Assembly (NCBI GenBank): GCA_964614515.1
Contig: CAZTPJ010000087.1
Location: forward strand, 1-13,817
DNA length: 13,817 nt
Reading direction: 5' to 3'
Origin: CAZTPJ01 sp964614515
GTDB taxonomy: Bacteria; Planctomycetota; Phycisphaerae; Phycisphaerales; UBA1924
Within the stretch, counting starts at the first letter, position 1, and every line of letters begins with the position of its first letter. Of the stretch, positions 6,863 to 13,102 are shown in pieces. The notes under the pieces were generated by a model, which made no database searches, had not been told where the DNA came from, and saw nothing but the letters and a program-made list of their open reading frames with translations. A program made the position numbers and the translations under genes.

Positions 6863-9162
6863 TATCGTTGACTCCAGTTGGGATCGTTGAGCCAATCTTT
6901 CACCGCCGAGAAATCCATCGTTCCTGGCTGGCCGCGAAACTCGGGGTGGTGTTCCGAAAGTTGCTTCTGAGTCTGGATCATCTTCAAGAACCGGCGGCGG
7001 TCCTTGGCGTTGAAATTTGCTGTGTGTTCATTAGGGCGATAGATGATGAGTTCGCCCGCATCGTTGACCAAAGGCGAACCGTTCGCGTCGATGAATTGCC
7101 AGCCGACCTGCCCATCCTGCGGGGATGTGAAGGGTCTTGGTTCGACTTCCTGCGGATCAAAGCCCGCCTGTTCCAGTTCAAACTTGGCTTCCTGCTCGAA
7201 GTTCTGGCCCCAGCGGAACGCTTCGGGCAGTGGCGTGCCCTGGCCGTCGTCGATCAAGACAGGCGTCACCAGTCCATTCCAGCGCACAAAGTCCACAGAG
7301 TTGCGAGTCATTGCTTCCGCATAATCACGCGCTGCGGACAGCGCACGACCGCGTGACATTTGAAAGCGATTCCGCTCGAAGCGGTCGGCGAACCATCTCC
7401 CCACCATTTGCCTAACATTGTGGTCCGCCATCGCGCGGGGCGGATCTCTCCACAGCATGTCCAGACCGAACAAACCCCGATTCTTCGCGTGTTCATGCCC
7501 GGCGGCGATGGCGGCGAGAATGGAGTCGGCCTCTGTTTCAAGGGTCCAGTTGGGTCGGCCCGCTTGCAAGTCGTCGATGATGGCCGTGGGCGTTCGCTGT
7601 GCTGGTTGCGTCGCGCTCGCGGCGGCGCGGATGCGCTGGACCGCCTGCTCGCGCGTGCTGGGTTCCTGCAAACGGCCGCGTCGATACTCCTCGGCTGCCT
7701 GGGTCAAGATCGGGTCCACCGTATCGCCCGCGGCATCAAGCATGGCGGCGAAGATGCCGGGATCGCCCACGGCCAGCGCGCCGACGGCCTCGGCGGCGGT
7801 CGCTATTTCGGCGGGCACGTTGCTGGTCAAGTTCGCAAGGAGTGTGTCGCGAACCTCGCTCGGCAGTTGACGCGCTTGTAGGATTGCATTGGTCAGGCCA
7901 ATTGGGTTCGCGACCCGGTTCGCTCGGTCAATGAACCCCGCCCCGCTCGGCCCGACGATCCGCGCGATGGCGTTGTCGTGTGCCTTGGTCAACACACCAT
8001 CGCCGCCGGACAACACGGCTACGGCGTGTCGAAGTGCGACGTTCTCGGCGTCGCGTTCGCGTGCCTGATTGGTCAAGACCTGTGCCGTTGCCGGGTCGAT
8101 GTGTCGAACGTCGTCGGCGGGAAACTGTGCTGCTCGCAACGTCTCCGCGCGAACCTCGTCGGCCGTGATGGTCCCGGCCAGAATCCGCGTGCGAATCGTT
8201 CGCTCCGTCTCGGCCTGCCCGCGGCGAATGAAGTCGCGGCGAAGATCATCGACACGCGACTCGGGGATCGCGCCGGATGCGCGATGCTCGGCGAGCCTGC
8301 TGAGGATCACGCCATGCGGCGAGCCGTCGTTGGATAGGGCGTACAAGTCATTGATCGCGTGTGACTCGGCGGCGTTGGCTCTCGCACGTTGCACGCCCAC
8401 GGCCTGGGTGCGGAGTGCGGCTTGTTTGTCGGGATGGCGTCCACCAAGGAAGTCGAGCGCGATGTCAAGCATTCCATGAGGATCGCCCTCGATCGCGGCG
8501 GTTTGCGCGGCCGTGAGGACGATGCGCTGGTCGATCTCGTCCGTGGTTGCGTTCGGGATGAGTCGTCTGGCTTCGTTGATCGAAGCCTGAAACTCCTCGC
8601 GGCTTGTGGCCTTCGCGGCCGCTCCGCCGAGTCGGTCAACGATCTCGCGGTCCACGTCGCGCAGGATTGTTGTGCGCTGGTCGGCGAAGGCTTGGACAAG
8701 GCGCGGTGTTGCGCGATCGAGAAACGCGGTGCGGTACGTTGGGGAAATGTTATCATCGTCGGGAACATACTGCGCAAGTAATACCCGTGCCGCTTCGTCG
8801 GGATCAAGGTCGCCGGGGATGATGCGATTCGCGCGAATCTCCGCGATGATCGTCGGAGCGAGTTCGTCCGCGCGCTGCATCGCGGATGCACGGTGAAGCG
8901 CGGCCGCGTCGAGTTCGATTCGATCGTTTTCCGCTCGCTCCTGACGTGCGACGTTGCCAGCGGCCTCGACAAGATCGCCCCCGAGTCCGAGCGCCTTCTG
9001 TAGCATCGCAAACTGTCGAAGGCCCTCGTCGTAGATGGTGTTCGTGGCCTCGATGCCGGGGATGGCGAGCGCGGCGATGTCCTGGCGTGGGATGGAGTCG
9101 GCGGTGCGCGGTCGCCCGATGCCGGTGAGGGGTCCAACTTGTGATGTTGGGAGTTGACTCAT
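6862..9162 (-). CDS. Internal virion / ejection protein (T7 gp15-like role)
   Basis: 766 residues. The start at 9162 overlaps the previous stop (ATGA); the open frame extends to 9243 but that part only overlaps the upstream gene. The protein is almost wholly alpha-helical and Ala/Arg/Asp-rich, with no signal peptide, membrane segment or enzyme motif. An N-terminal Pro/Gly-rich region (SQVGPLTGIGRPRTAD) is followed by long helices. Near the end (about 687-712) is GWQFIDANGSPLVNDAGE, a 'W..id.nG.pl.d.aG' pattern I recall from the C-terminal region of large internal core proteins of podoviruses. It abuts the 1356-residue ejection protein, the same order as T7 genes 15 and 16. It likely forms the periplasmic part of the ejection conduit. 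The family call is by architecture and neighbour, not by alignment. Confidence 0.85.
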   Translation of the reverse strand: MSQLPTSQVGPLTGIGRPRTADSIPRQDIAALAIPGIEATNTIYDEGLRQFAMLQKALGLGGDLVEAAGNVARQERAENDRIELDAAALHRASAMQRADELAPTIIAEIRANRIIPGDLDPDEAARVLLAQYVPDDDNISPTYRTAFLDRATPRLVQAFADQRTTILRDVDREIVDRLGGAAAKATSREEFQASINEARRLIPNATTDEIDQRIVLTAAQTAAIEGDPHGMLDIALDFLGGRHPDKQAALRTQAVGVQRARANAAESHAINDLYALSNDGSPHGVILSRLAEHRASGAIPESRVDDLRRDFIRRGQAETERTIRTRILAGTITADEVRAETLRAAQFPADDVRHIDPATAQVLTNQARERDAENVALRHAVAVLSGGDGVLTKAHDNAIARIVGPSGAGFIDRANRVANPIGLTNAILQARQLPSEVRDTLLANLTSNVPAEIATAAEAVGALAVGDPGIFAAMLDAAGDTVDPILTQAAEEYRRGRLQEPSTREQAVQRIRAAASATQPAQRTPTAIIDDLQAGRPNWTLETEADSILAAIAAGHEHAKNRGLFGLDMLWRDPPRAMADHNVRQMVGRWFADRFERNRFQMSRGRALSAARDYAEAMTRNSVDFVRWNGLVTPVLIDDGQGTPLPEAFRWGQNFEQEAKFELEQAGFDPQEVEPRPFTSPQDGQVGWQFIDANGSPLVNDAGELIIYRPNEHTANFNAKDRRRFLKMIQTQKQLSEHHPEFRGQPGTMDFSAVKDWLNDPNWSQR

Positions 9163-9434
9163 TGCGTTTGGTCTTTCTGTGGTTGCGATGACTGATGACT
9201 TCGGCGAATGAAGTCCATGCGCTGCTGGTGAAGCGTGCGCCAAGCCCTTTCGATCCAGTCTGCGACGGGCGGGTAGGTCAAGTTTACAGGCTTTCCGGCG
9301 GGGTTGTTCTCGTCCGTGAACAGGACTTGATCACAATGTTCAATGAGAGCCGCGAAGTGCTGGCCGATTGGCGGCTTGCTCGGCGGCGGCGTTGGCGTTG
9401 GTTGTGGTGAATGCTGGCCGTTGGAACCTGTCAT
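9159..9434 (-). CDS. Small proline-rich protein of unknown function
   Basis: 91 residues; start and stop overlap both neighbours by ATGA, so it is embedded in a translationally coupled chain between the helicase and the ejection proteins. Residues 5-25 are Pro/Thr/Ser-rich and disordered (QPTPTPPPSKPPIGQ). The remainder has a helix with aromatic residues (FAALIEHCDQVLF, then VADWIERAWRTLHQQRMDFIRR). No membrane segment or signal is visible. No family is recognised. Its position could mean a virion or a DNA-handling accessory; nothing in the sequence decides. Confidence 0.75.
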   Translation of the reverse strand: MTGSNGQHSPQPTPTPPPSKPPIGQHFAALIEHCDQVLFTDENNPAGKPVNLTYPPVADWIERAWRTLHQQRMDFIRRSHQSSQPQKDQTQ

Positions 9435-10483
9435 GCAGTCGCCTCCTGTGCGAGCCGAAGGACGTAAGGCTCGCCGATGGTGCCGTTGTTTGTTGAAATG
9501 ACGCCAAGCCGTTCCTTGGCCCTACGAAGGGACCCCATGCTGATGCTCTTGGCCTGCGCCTCGGCCTGAATATCGGCGAGCGGCCGTTCGCCGTCGGCCA
9601 GAGCGTCGCGGAGGAACGCGATTGCCTCTTTCACTCGCGGTCCCGGCTCACGTTTGCCGCGTGGCTGCTCGCAGAACACGTCGCTCGCGCGGATGCTCGT
9701 GTCGATTCCGAGCCAGTGGACCACCGAGTCCTCGCCGATTTTGAACCGAAGGGCGTGAGGCCGCTTGGCAAGGTTGCTCTTTTCGTGGAGCAAGAGTCGC
9801 GAGTCGCCCGACTCGTCGCGCGGGTCCGTACTCACCATCAAGATCGAGCGGCACACGGCCCCAAACTCCTGAGAGCCTAACAGTCGATGCCCTGCACTCG
9901 CCGCGGCGGACTTGCGGATGTGGCATACTCCCAGAATCGCGACGTTGTTTTCTTCGGCGAAGCGGCCCAGGTGTTGCAGCGCGTGCCGGGTTTCATTCGA
10001 CCGATTGGTGTCGAGTTTGTGATTGAGGAAGCCGGTGATGGGGTCGATCACTACCAGAACAACATCGCCGATGCGGCGGATTTCGCGTGAGAGGTAGACC
10101 AAATGGGTGGGTAGGTCCAATGGTTCTGTGCCTTGAGCGCTTCGCAGTCCCCCGACGAAGTGGACACGCTGCATGTCGCCACCGGCCGCCTCTAGGCGGG
10201 GCCGGATCGTGTCGCCTGGACCGTCTTCGCTGCTCAGGATCAGAGCCGATCCGAGCGGTGCCGTGCCGGTGCCGTCGGGCCATTCCGCTCCGGTGGAGAC
10301 ACAGGCGGCAACGTCGATGCTAATGAAGGTTTTTCCGGCATCGGGAGCGCCGGCCAAGATGGTCAACTTGTTGAGGGGGATTCGCCCGGGCCACAACCAG
10401 CGGACACGCTCGCGGGGGATGTCGGCGAGCGGACGGATATCAAGTGTCTTCGTGGGCGTGGGTTGTGGGGGGGCGTGGGGCAT
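9431..10483 (-). CDS. RepA-like hexameric helicase / RecA-fold ATPase
   Basis: 350 residues with start at 10483; the frame is open to 10615 but that extension overlaps the upstream gene and reads as low-quality Arg/Ser sequence. A short Pro-rich start is followed by a RecA/DnaB-fold core: Walker A GAPDAGKT (about 45-52), SSEDG (about 84-88) in the position of the catalytic acid, Walker B VVLVVIDP (about 141-148) and a sensor-like GVCHIRK (about 185-191). This order fits the RepA (RSF1010-type)/AAA_25 family, which unwinds DNA at replication origins. A C-terminal winged-helix segment (about 285-345, ending MGSLRRAKERLGV) is common in members linked to primases. No primase is visible here. A 10-bp hairpin (10500-10525) sits before the start; no strong ribosome site is visible. 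It overlaps the next gene by ATGA. Confidence 0.92.
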   Translation of the reverse strand: MPHAPPQPTPTKTLDIRPLADIPRERVRWLWPGRIPLNKLTILAGAPDAGKTFISIDVAACVSTGAEWPDGTGTAPLGSALILSSEDGPGDTIRPRLEAAGGDMQRVHFVGGLRSAQGTEPLDLPTHLVYLSREIRRIGDVVLVVIDPITGFLNHKLDTNRSNETRHALQHLGRFAEENNVAILGVCHIRKSAAASAGHRLLGSQEFGAVCRSILMVSTDPRDESGDSRLLLHEKSNLAKRPHALRFKIGEDSVVHWLGIDTSIRASDVFCEQPRGKREPGPRVKEAIAFLRDALADGERPLADIQAEAQAKSISMGSLRRAKERLGVISTNNGTIGEPYVLRLAQEATA

Positions 10484-10499
10484 TGTTGAATCTGAAACC

Positions 10500-10525
10500 C
10501 CGGCCAGCCCGTTGAGGCTGGCCGG
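10500..10525 (-). repeat. Perfect stem-loop before the helicase gene
   Basis: CCGGCCAGCC and GGCTGGCCGG pair over 10 bp around a 6-base loop, in the 52-base gap between the 127-residue gene and the helicase gene. It is followed on the minus strand by GGTTTCAG, so it is not a good terminator. It may modulate transcript processing or translation of the helicase. Confidence 0.65.
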
Positions 10526-10535
10526 AAGGATGGAA

Positions 10536-10919
10536 TTACAGTTGGCCCTTGACGGCGTGCCAAACCTCGCACGCTGCCTCGGCGAAGCTTTCAAGGTAGT
10601 CGATGGAAAAGGCATAATGCTCCGTGGCTTCGTCGCCGCTCACCACGTCCTTGAAGAACTGCATCTCTGCGGAGACGTCGTCGGCTGGGCAGAGGGCCCA
10701 AGTGAGATAGTCGACTTTCGAGTCGATACTCGGGTCGTTGCGGAAATCGGCCAGACGGTCGGCGAGCCTTTCAAGCTCGTGAGCCTCGGCATGCTCCTCG
10801 GCCCATGCCTTTCCATCCTGCGCGCCAAGGCGGCGCATTTCGTCACCGTGAATCGACTTCGACTCCCGAAGGCGCTCAATGACCTTGGGATCAACGGTGG
10901 CTGATGCTGTTGCGCTCAT
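10536..10919 (-). CDS. Acidic helical protein of unknown function
   Basis: 127 residues, with AGGAG (10928-10932) 8 bases before the ATG. The protein is acidic and helical with a charged N-terminal half (ERLRESKSIHGDEMRRLG, then EEHAEAHELERLADRLADF) and an aromatic-rich second half (DYLTWALCP, EMQFFKDVVSG, HYAFSIDYLESFAEAACEVW). There are no enzyme motifs, membrane segments or signal peptide. The family is not recognised. It lies between the ParB-like protein and the replication helicase, so a role in DNA replication or partition is possible, but this is positional inference only. The gaps on both sides carry GC-rich hairpins. Confidence 0.8.
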   Translation of the reverse strand: MSATASATVDPKVIERLRESKSIHGDEMRRLGAQDGKAWAEEHAEAHELERLADRLADFRNDPSIDSKVDYLTWALCPADDVSAEMQFFKDVVSGDEATEHYAFSIDYLESFAEAACEVWHAVKGQL

Positions 10920-10951
10920 GTTACAGACTCCTGCGAAAAGGGTGATGTGAA

Positions 10952-10969
10952 GCGGGGCACACGCCCCGC
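10952..10969 (-). repeat. GC-rich stem-loop before the 127-residue gene
   Basis: GCGGGGC and GCCCCGC pair over 7 bp around a 4-base loop, in the 57-base gap after the ParB-like gene. There is no T-run on the minus strand. It resembles the stem-loop at 13761-13777 in arms and loop. Confidence 0.6.
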
Positions 10970-10976
10970 GTAAGGG

Positions 10977-11897
10977 TCAGGCTGCTTCCGACGTTTCCAG
11001 TTGGGCCGCTTCGTCGTCGTTGGGGAAGTAATCGTCCTCGATCTGGTCGATGAGTTCCAAGGGAATCTCGTCGTTGGGGAACGGCTCTCGCTCGTACAGG
11101 TCGATCAGTTGGCTGATCCGAACCATGGTCATGCCAGCGTTGTCGGCGAAGGGTTGCAAGTCTTCACCGGCATCTCGCCGATCGCGGAGCAACTTGCCCC
11201 ACACGCGGTTCTCCTCCGCGTCGTTGACTTGCTTGGTTAGTTGTAATTGGAACCGTTCCTCTTCGAGGCGCGTGCTGGGCTTGCTGAGTGTTGCAAGTTG
11301 TGCGTACAACTGACGGACTTCGGAAGGCGTGAGAAGGCCGTACTCGCAGTCGTGCATCTGCTGATACGCTTCCCGCTTCGAGTCGTCGATGTCGATGTAG
11401 TCAGGCTGATCCGGCGGCTCGTTCAGTCCATTGATGAGTGACAACTTGATCTGTCGAACGAACTCGTGTGAGACCCCGACGTGATCGGCGATGGCGCGGG
11501 CAGGTTTGTCGAACCATCGGTCATCGTTCAACACAGCCTCAACGCATCGGTGCTTGTCTTCGCTGCTGCGCCGAAGGCCGTTGCGCTTGTTCGCACCGGC
11601 GGCGGCGATCACGGCGTCCGCTCTCGTGCCCTTGGAAGTGACGACGGCCTTGATCGTTGTGCGGCCTTCTTTCTTGTGCGCTTCGAGGCGGTGGTTCCCG
11701 TCGATGGCGTAGAAGGTCGTTGGACGTTCGGAATCCTGCACGACTTCGATCGGTGGCAGATCGTCGATGCACGCCGCATAGTCGGCGATCGCCTCCTTGC
11801 TGATGGCCTCGCGCAGTTGCAGGCCCACGATGGAATCGATGGAAATGTCTTTTGCTTTGGGTGGGGACTTGACTTCGTGATTTTTTCTGGCTTTCAT
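10977..11897 (-). CDS. ParB-like protein with N-terminal nuclease/CTPase-type fold and HTH
   Basis: 306 residues, ATG 11897 preceded by GAGG 4 bases away. Residues 15-60 follow the ParB N-domain pattern (KDISIDSIVGLQLRE, DDLPPIEVVQD); the signature turn is AIDGNHRLEAHKKEG (about 64-78), where the family has 'DGHHR..A'. After it comes KAVVTSKGTRADAVIAAAGAN (about 83-103), then NGLRRSSEDKHRCVEAVLND and an HTH (ARAIADHVGVSHEFVRQIK, about 131-149). The C-terminal half is acidic and helical. ParB-family proteins bind centromere-like DNA or act as transcription factors; stand-alone phage members often lack ParA, and no ParA is visible here. Regulation or DNA segregation are both possible. A hairpin with a plus-strand T-run sits just upstream (11915-11953). 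Confidence 0.88.
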   Translation of the reverse strand: MKARKNHEVKSPPKAKDISIDSIVGLQLREAISKEAIADYAACIDDLPPIEVVQDSERPTTFYAIDGNHRLEAHKKEGRTTIKAVVTSKGTRADAVIAAAGANKRNGLRRSSEDKHRCVEAVLNDDRWFDKPARAIADHVGVSHEFVRQIKLSLINGLNEPPDQPDYIDIDDSKREAYQQMHDCEYGLLTPSEVRQLYAQLATLSKPSTRLEEERFQLQLTKQVNDAEENRVWGKLLRDRRDAGEDLQPFADNAGMTMVRISQLIDLYEREPFPNDEIPLELIDQIEDDYFPNDDEAAQLETSEAA

Positions 11898-11914
11898 GTA
11901 ACCTCATCTGGCTT

Positions 11915-11953
11915 TACAGCGTCGCCTTGTAGCAGGGGCGACGCTGTATTTTT
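11915..11953 (+). terminator. Strong hairpin with T-run facing the opposite way to the genes
   Basis: Arms TACAGCGTCGCC (11915-11926) and GGCGACGCTGTA (11937-11948) pair perfectly over 12 bp; TTTTT follows at 11949-11953 on the plus strand. Both flanking genes are on the minus strand, so as an intrinsic terminator it would stop antisense (plus-strand) transcripts. On the minus strand it is preceded by an A-run and followed by AAAGCC, so it should not stop the gene transcript. Confidence 0.65.
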
Positions 11954-11959
11954 GGGGGA

Positions 11960-12310
11960 TTAAGCCGCCGACGCTGGCGACTCGTTAAGTGCTTCAAGAA
12001 ACTCGCGGATTGCCGACGCGCGAACGTATCGGCGAGAGCCGACCAACTGGCTGCGCAGGATGACACCACGGCAACCCTTTCGGATCCAGCGATTGACGGT
12101 CACAAGCGGGATACGTCGGCGGCTCGCCATCCCATCGGCGATGATCTCGCACACTTCCTTGAGGTCGTAGAGCGAATCATCGTTGCCACGCGGAATGGTC
12201 GTGGGGCGTGGCAGGGTGCTGCTGTTGCGGCCGAATGAGCGAACGACGGTGGCAGTGGTGTCCATGTCACACAGCATATCCGAGGGTTGGCGGTCTGCAA
12301 ATCGGATCAT
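11960..12310 (-). CDS. DUF1580-like small helix-turn-helix protein
   Basis: 116 residues from the longest start (12310); in-frame ATGs at 12277 and 12265 are also possible, and none has a clear ribosome site. The conserved part is DLKEVCEIIADGM (about 49-61), then IPLVTVNRWIRKGCRGVILRS and QLVGSRRYVRASAIREFLEAL (about 67-108). This matches my memory of the DUF1580 family ('...vSt.yRW...G.rGV.Le..rvGg..yTs.eal.rF...L'), which is known mainly from planctomycetes; the fold is an excisionase-type winged HTH. The N-terminal 45 residues are not conserved-looking. It is the first gene of the long leftward unit, so it could regulate that promoter, whose repeats lie just upstream. Function is inferred from the fold only. 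Confidence 0.8.
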   Translation of the reverse strand: MIRFADRQPSDMLCDMDTTATVVRSFGRNSSTLPRPTTIPRGNDDSLYDLKEVCEIIADGMASRRRIPLVTVNRWIRKGCRGVILRSQLVGSRRYVRASAIREFLEALNESPASAA

Positions 12311-12351
12311 GGACGATCAGCGTTGTGCATCCGCTGGTGTTGCAAAAAATA

Positions 12352-12406
12352 GCGAAGTTTGGTTGTACACAATCGTACACAAACTTTCAATTTCATACAA
12401 CTTCGC
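12352..12406. repeat. Tandem 10-bp repeats inside an imperfect dyad (candidate operator)
   Basis: TTGTACACAA (12363-12372) and TCGTACACAA (12373-12382) are direct tandem decamers with one mismatch, spaced by one DNA turn. They are flanked by arms 12352-12367 and 12396-12406 that share GCGAAGTT and TGTA in inverted orientation. The decamers lie within the promoter spacer and -10, as expected for an operator. Origin iterons or a ParB-binding site are alternatives. Confidence 0.5.
12362..12390 (-). promoter_or_regulatory. Probable promoter of the long leftward unit
   Basis: On the minus strand, TTGAAA (12385-12390) and TACAAC (12362-12367) are separated by 17 bases, five and four matches to the sigma-70 hexamers. 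A second pair offset by 10, TTGTAT (12395-12400) and TACGAT (12372-12377), also has a 17-base spacer but weaker matches. The start of transcription would lie near 12355, about 45 bases before the first possible ATG of the HTH gene. Planctomycete promoter preferences are not known to me in detail, so this is tentative. Confidence 0.45.
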
Positions 12407-12426
12407 AGCCGTTTTTGAACAATAAT

Positions 12427-12475
12427 GTCAGCCATTTAAGCTGACTGTCTGGGGTGTTCACCAGATTTTGTCAGC
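12427..12475 (-). promoter_or_regulatory. Three alternating GCTGAC hexamers forming competing hairpins
   Basis: GTCAGC (12427-12432), GCTGAC (12440-12445) and GTCAGC (12470-12475) alternate in orientation. The middle copy can pair with either neighbour: a 7-base loop on one side, or a longer hairpin with an inner stem (TCTGG 12448-12452/CCAGA 12461-12465) on the other. They lie between the terminator and the promoter-like site. Either a multi-site operator or an RNA switch would fit. Confidence 0.45.
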
Positions 12476-12478
12476 CCC

Positions 12479-12503
12479 AAAAAAAACGGCCCGACGTGGG
12501 CCG
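12479..12503 (-). terminator. Rho-independent terminator of the 13.7-12.6 kb leftward genes
   Basis: On the minus strand CGGCCC pairs with GGGCCG over 6 bp around a 5-base loop (12487-12503) and is followed directly by eight T (12479-12486). It lies about 100 bases after the stop of the 115-residue gene and upstream of the HTH gene promoter, so it separates the two leftward units. Confidence 0.85.
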
Positions 12504-12579
12504 CTGTGCGGTTGAGCCGTGTGGAGCGATGGGCCGCAATGCGCCAACGGCTCGAAGTTCCGCTTCAAAACGGACGTTG

Positions 12580-12597
12580 CTTGTCAATATTGACAAG
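12580..12597. repeat. Perfect 18-bp palindrome
   Basis: CTTGTCAATATTGACAAG reads the same on both strands. It begins 9 bases after the stop codon of the 115-residue gene. It is AT-rich at its centre within GC-rich sequence, as for a binding site of a dimeric regulator or a recombination-type site. As RNA it would be a 7-bp stem with a 4-base loop and no T-run. Confidence 0.7.
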
Positions 12598-12605
12598 GTT
12601 CGGGG

Positions 12606-12953
12606 TCACGCGGCGGCGGGCGATGTGCCGAGTGAGGCGCGGAAGGCCGGGCGGATGTCCGTGTCGAAGTAGATCTCCAAGGCTTGGAGGCGGTCCCTGG
12701 CTTCGCACGCGGCGGCGTGGGCCTCCGTGGCATGGGCGTTGCCGATGGGCGTGGCGACGCCACAGTCGTCACCACCGGCAAGCAGAGCGAGTGCGTCCTG
12801 GGCTTGGGCGAGTCCGCTGCGCGCCCGCTCGATGAGAGTCTTGACCCGATCGAAGTCGGGCGGCGTTTCGCCAAAGCCGATGCCGAATGGGCCGGGCCTC
12901 GAAACGGCGGCGAGTCGTGCGGCGAGCGTGGGATTCATTGGATACGATGGCAT
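12606..12953 (-). CDS. Alanine-rich helical protein of unknown function
   Basis: 115 residues. The start at 12953 is chosen because AAGGAG (12963-12968) lies 9 bases upstream; the frame is open to 13106, but the extension is Arg/Ser-rich and covers three hairpins. The first 30 residues are Pro/Gly-rich (RPGPFGIGFGETPPD), followed by a helix RVKTLIERARSGLAQAQDAL, a Gly/Asp turn (AGGDDCGV) and a second long helix (ATEAHAAACEARDRLQALE). This is a helical hairpin with a small loop, with no enzyme or membrane motif. No family is recognised. It follows the 200-residue repeat protein in the same direction and ends before a strong terminator, so the two probably form a short early-type unit. Confidence 0.75.
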   Translation of the reverse strand: MPSYPMNPTLAARLAAVSRPGPFGIGFGETPPDFDRVKTLIERARSGLAQAQDALALLAGGDDCGVATPIGNAHATEAHAAACEARDRLQALEIYFDTDIRPAFRASLGTSPAAA

Positions 12954-12985
12954 TGCGGTGGTCTCCTTCATGGGGACGAAACTCG

Positions 12986-13022
12986 GGGCCGATGGACATG
13001 CGCTCGTCCGTCGGCCCTTTTT
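12986..13022 (+). terminator. Second hairpin with T-run facing against the genes
   Basis: Arms 12986-12997 and 13006-13017 pair over 12 bp with one T-G pair, loop 12998-13005, followed by TTTTT (13018-13022) on the plus strand. The wobble pairs only in the plus sense (it is A-C on the minus), which agrees with a plus-strand RNA. All nearby genes are on the minus strand. Confidence 0.6.
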
Positions 13023-13029
13023 CATGGAT

Positions 13030-13052
13030 GCACGGCGACCCATTCGCCGTGC
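13030..13052. repeat. Perfect 9-bp stem-loop
   Basis: GCACGGCGA (13030-13038) and TCGCCGTGC (13044-13052) pair around a 5-base loop, in the gap between the 200- and 115-residue genes. There is no T-run on either side adequate for a terminator in the minus direction. Confidence 0.6.
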
Positions 13053-13057
13053 GGAAG

Positions 13058-13087
13058 CCACCGCCGACCCGTTGGAGCGGGCGGTGG
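13058..13087. repeat. 8-bp stem-loop just after the 200-residue gene
   Basis: CCACCGCC (13058-13065) and GGCGGTGG (13080-13087) pair around a 14-base loop, 16 bases beyond the stop codon at 13103. It has no T-run. It could protect the 3' end of the transcript. Confidence 0.5.
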
Positions 13088-13102
13088 GGGGAAGTTCCGG
13101 CG

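Larger units (their letters stand above)
12311..12605. other. 295-base regulatory gap
   Basis: No gene is supported here. The part 12340-12440 is clearly AT-rich compared with its surroundings and holds promoter-like hexamers and tandem repeats. The part 12427-12503 holds alternating GCTGAC hairpins and a terminator. The part 12512-12597 holds a 9-bp stem (12512-12520/12547-12555, one G-T pair) and an 18-bp palindrome. Confidence 0.65.

Noticed and set aside
6844..7881. Plus-strand open frames of 170 and 173 residues
   Set aside because: They are antisense to the 766-residue ejection protein; no ribosome sites or recognisable motifs.
10500..10525. Terminator between the 127-residue gene and the helicase
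   Set aside because: The stem is strong but is followed by GGTTTCAG on the minus strand rather than a T-run, so it is listed only as a hairpin.
10484..10615. N-terminal extension of the helicase by 44 residues
   Set aside because: It overlaps the end of the 127-residue gene and the hairpin at 10500-10525, and reads as Arg/Ser-rich filler without family-like sequence.
12500..12600. tRNA gene in the regulatory gap
   Set aside because: There is a 9-bp stem but no cloverleaf, no T-arm GTTCRA signature and no acceptor end. No tRNA was seen elsewhere in the window.
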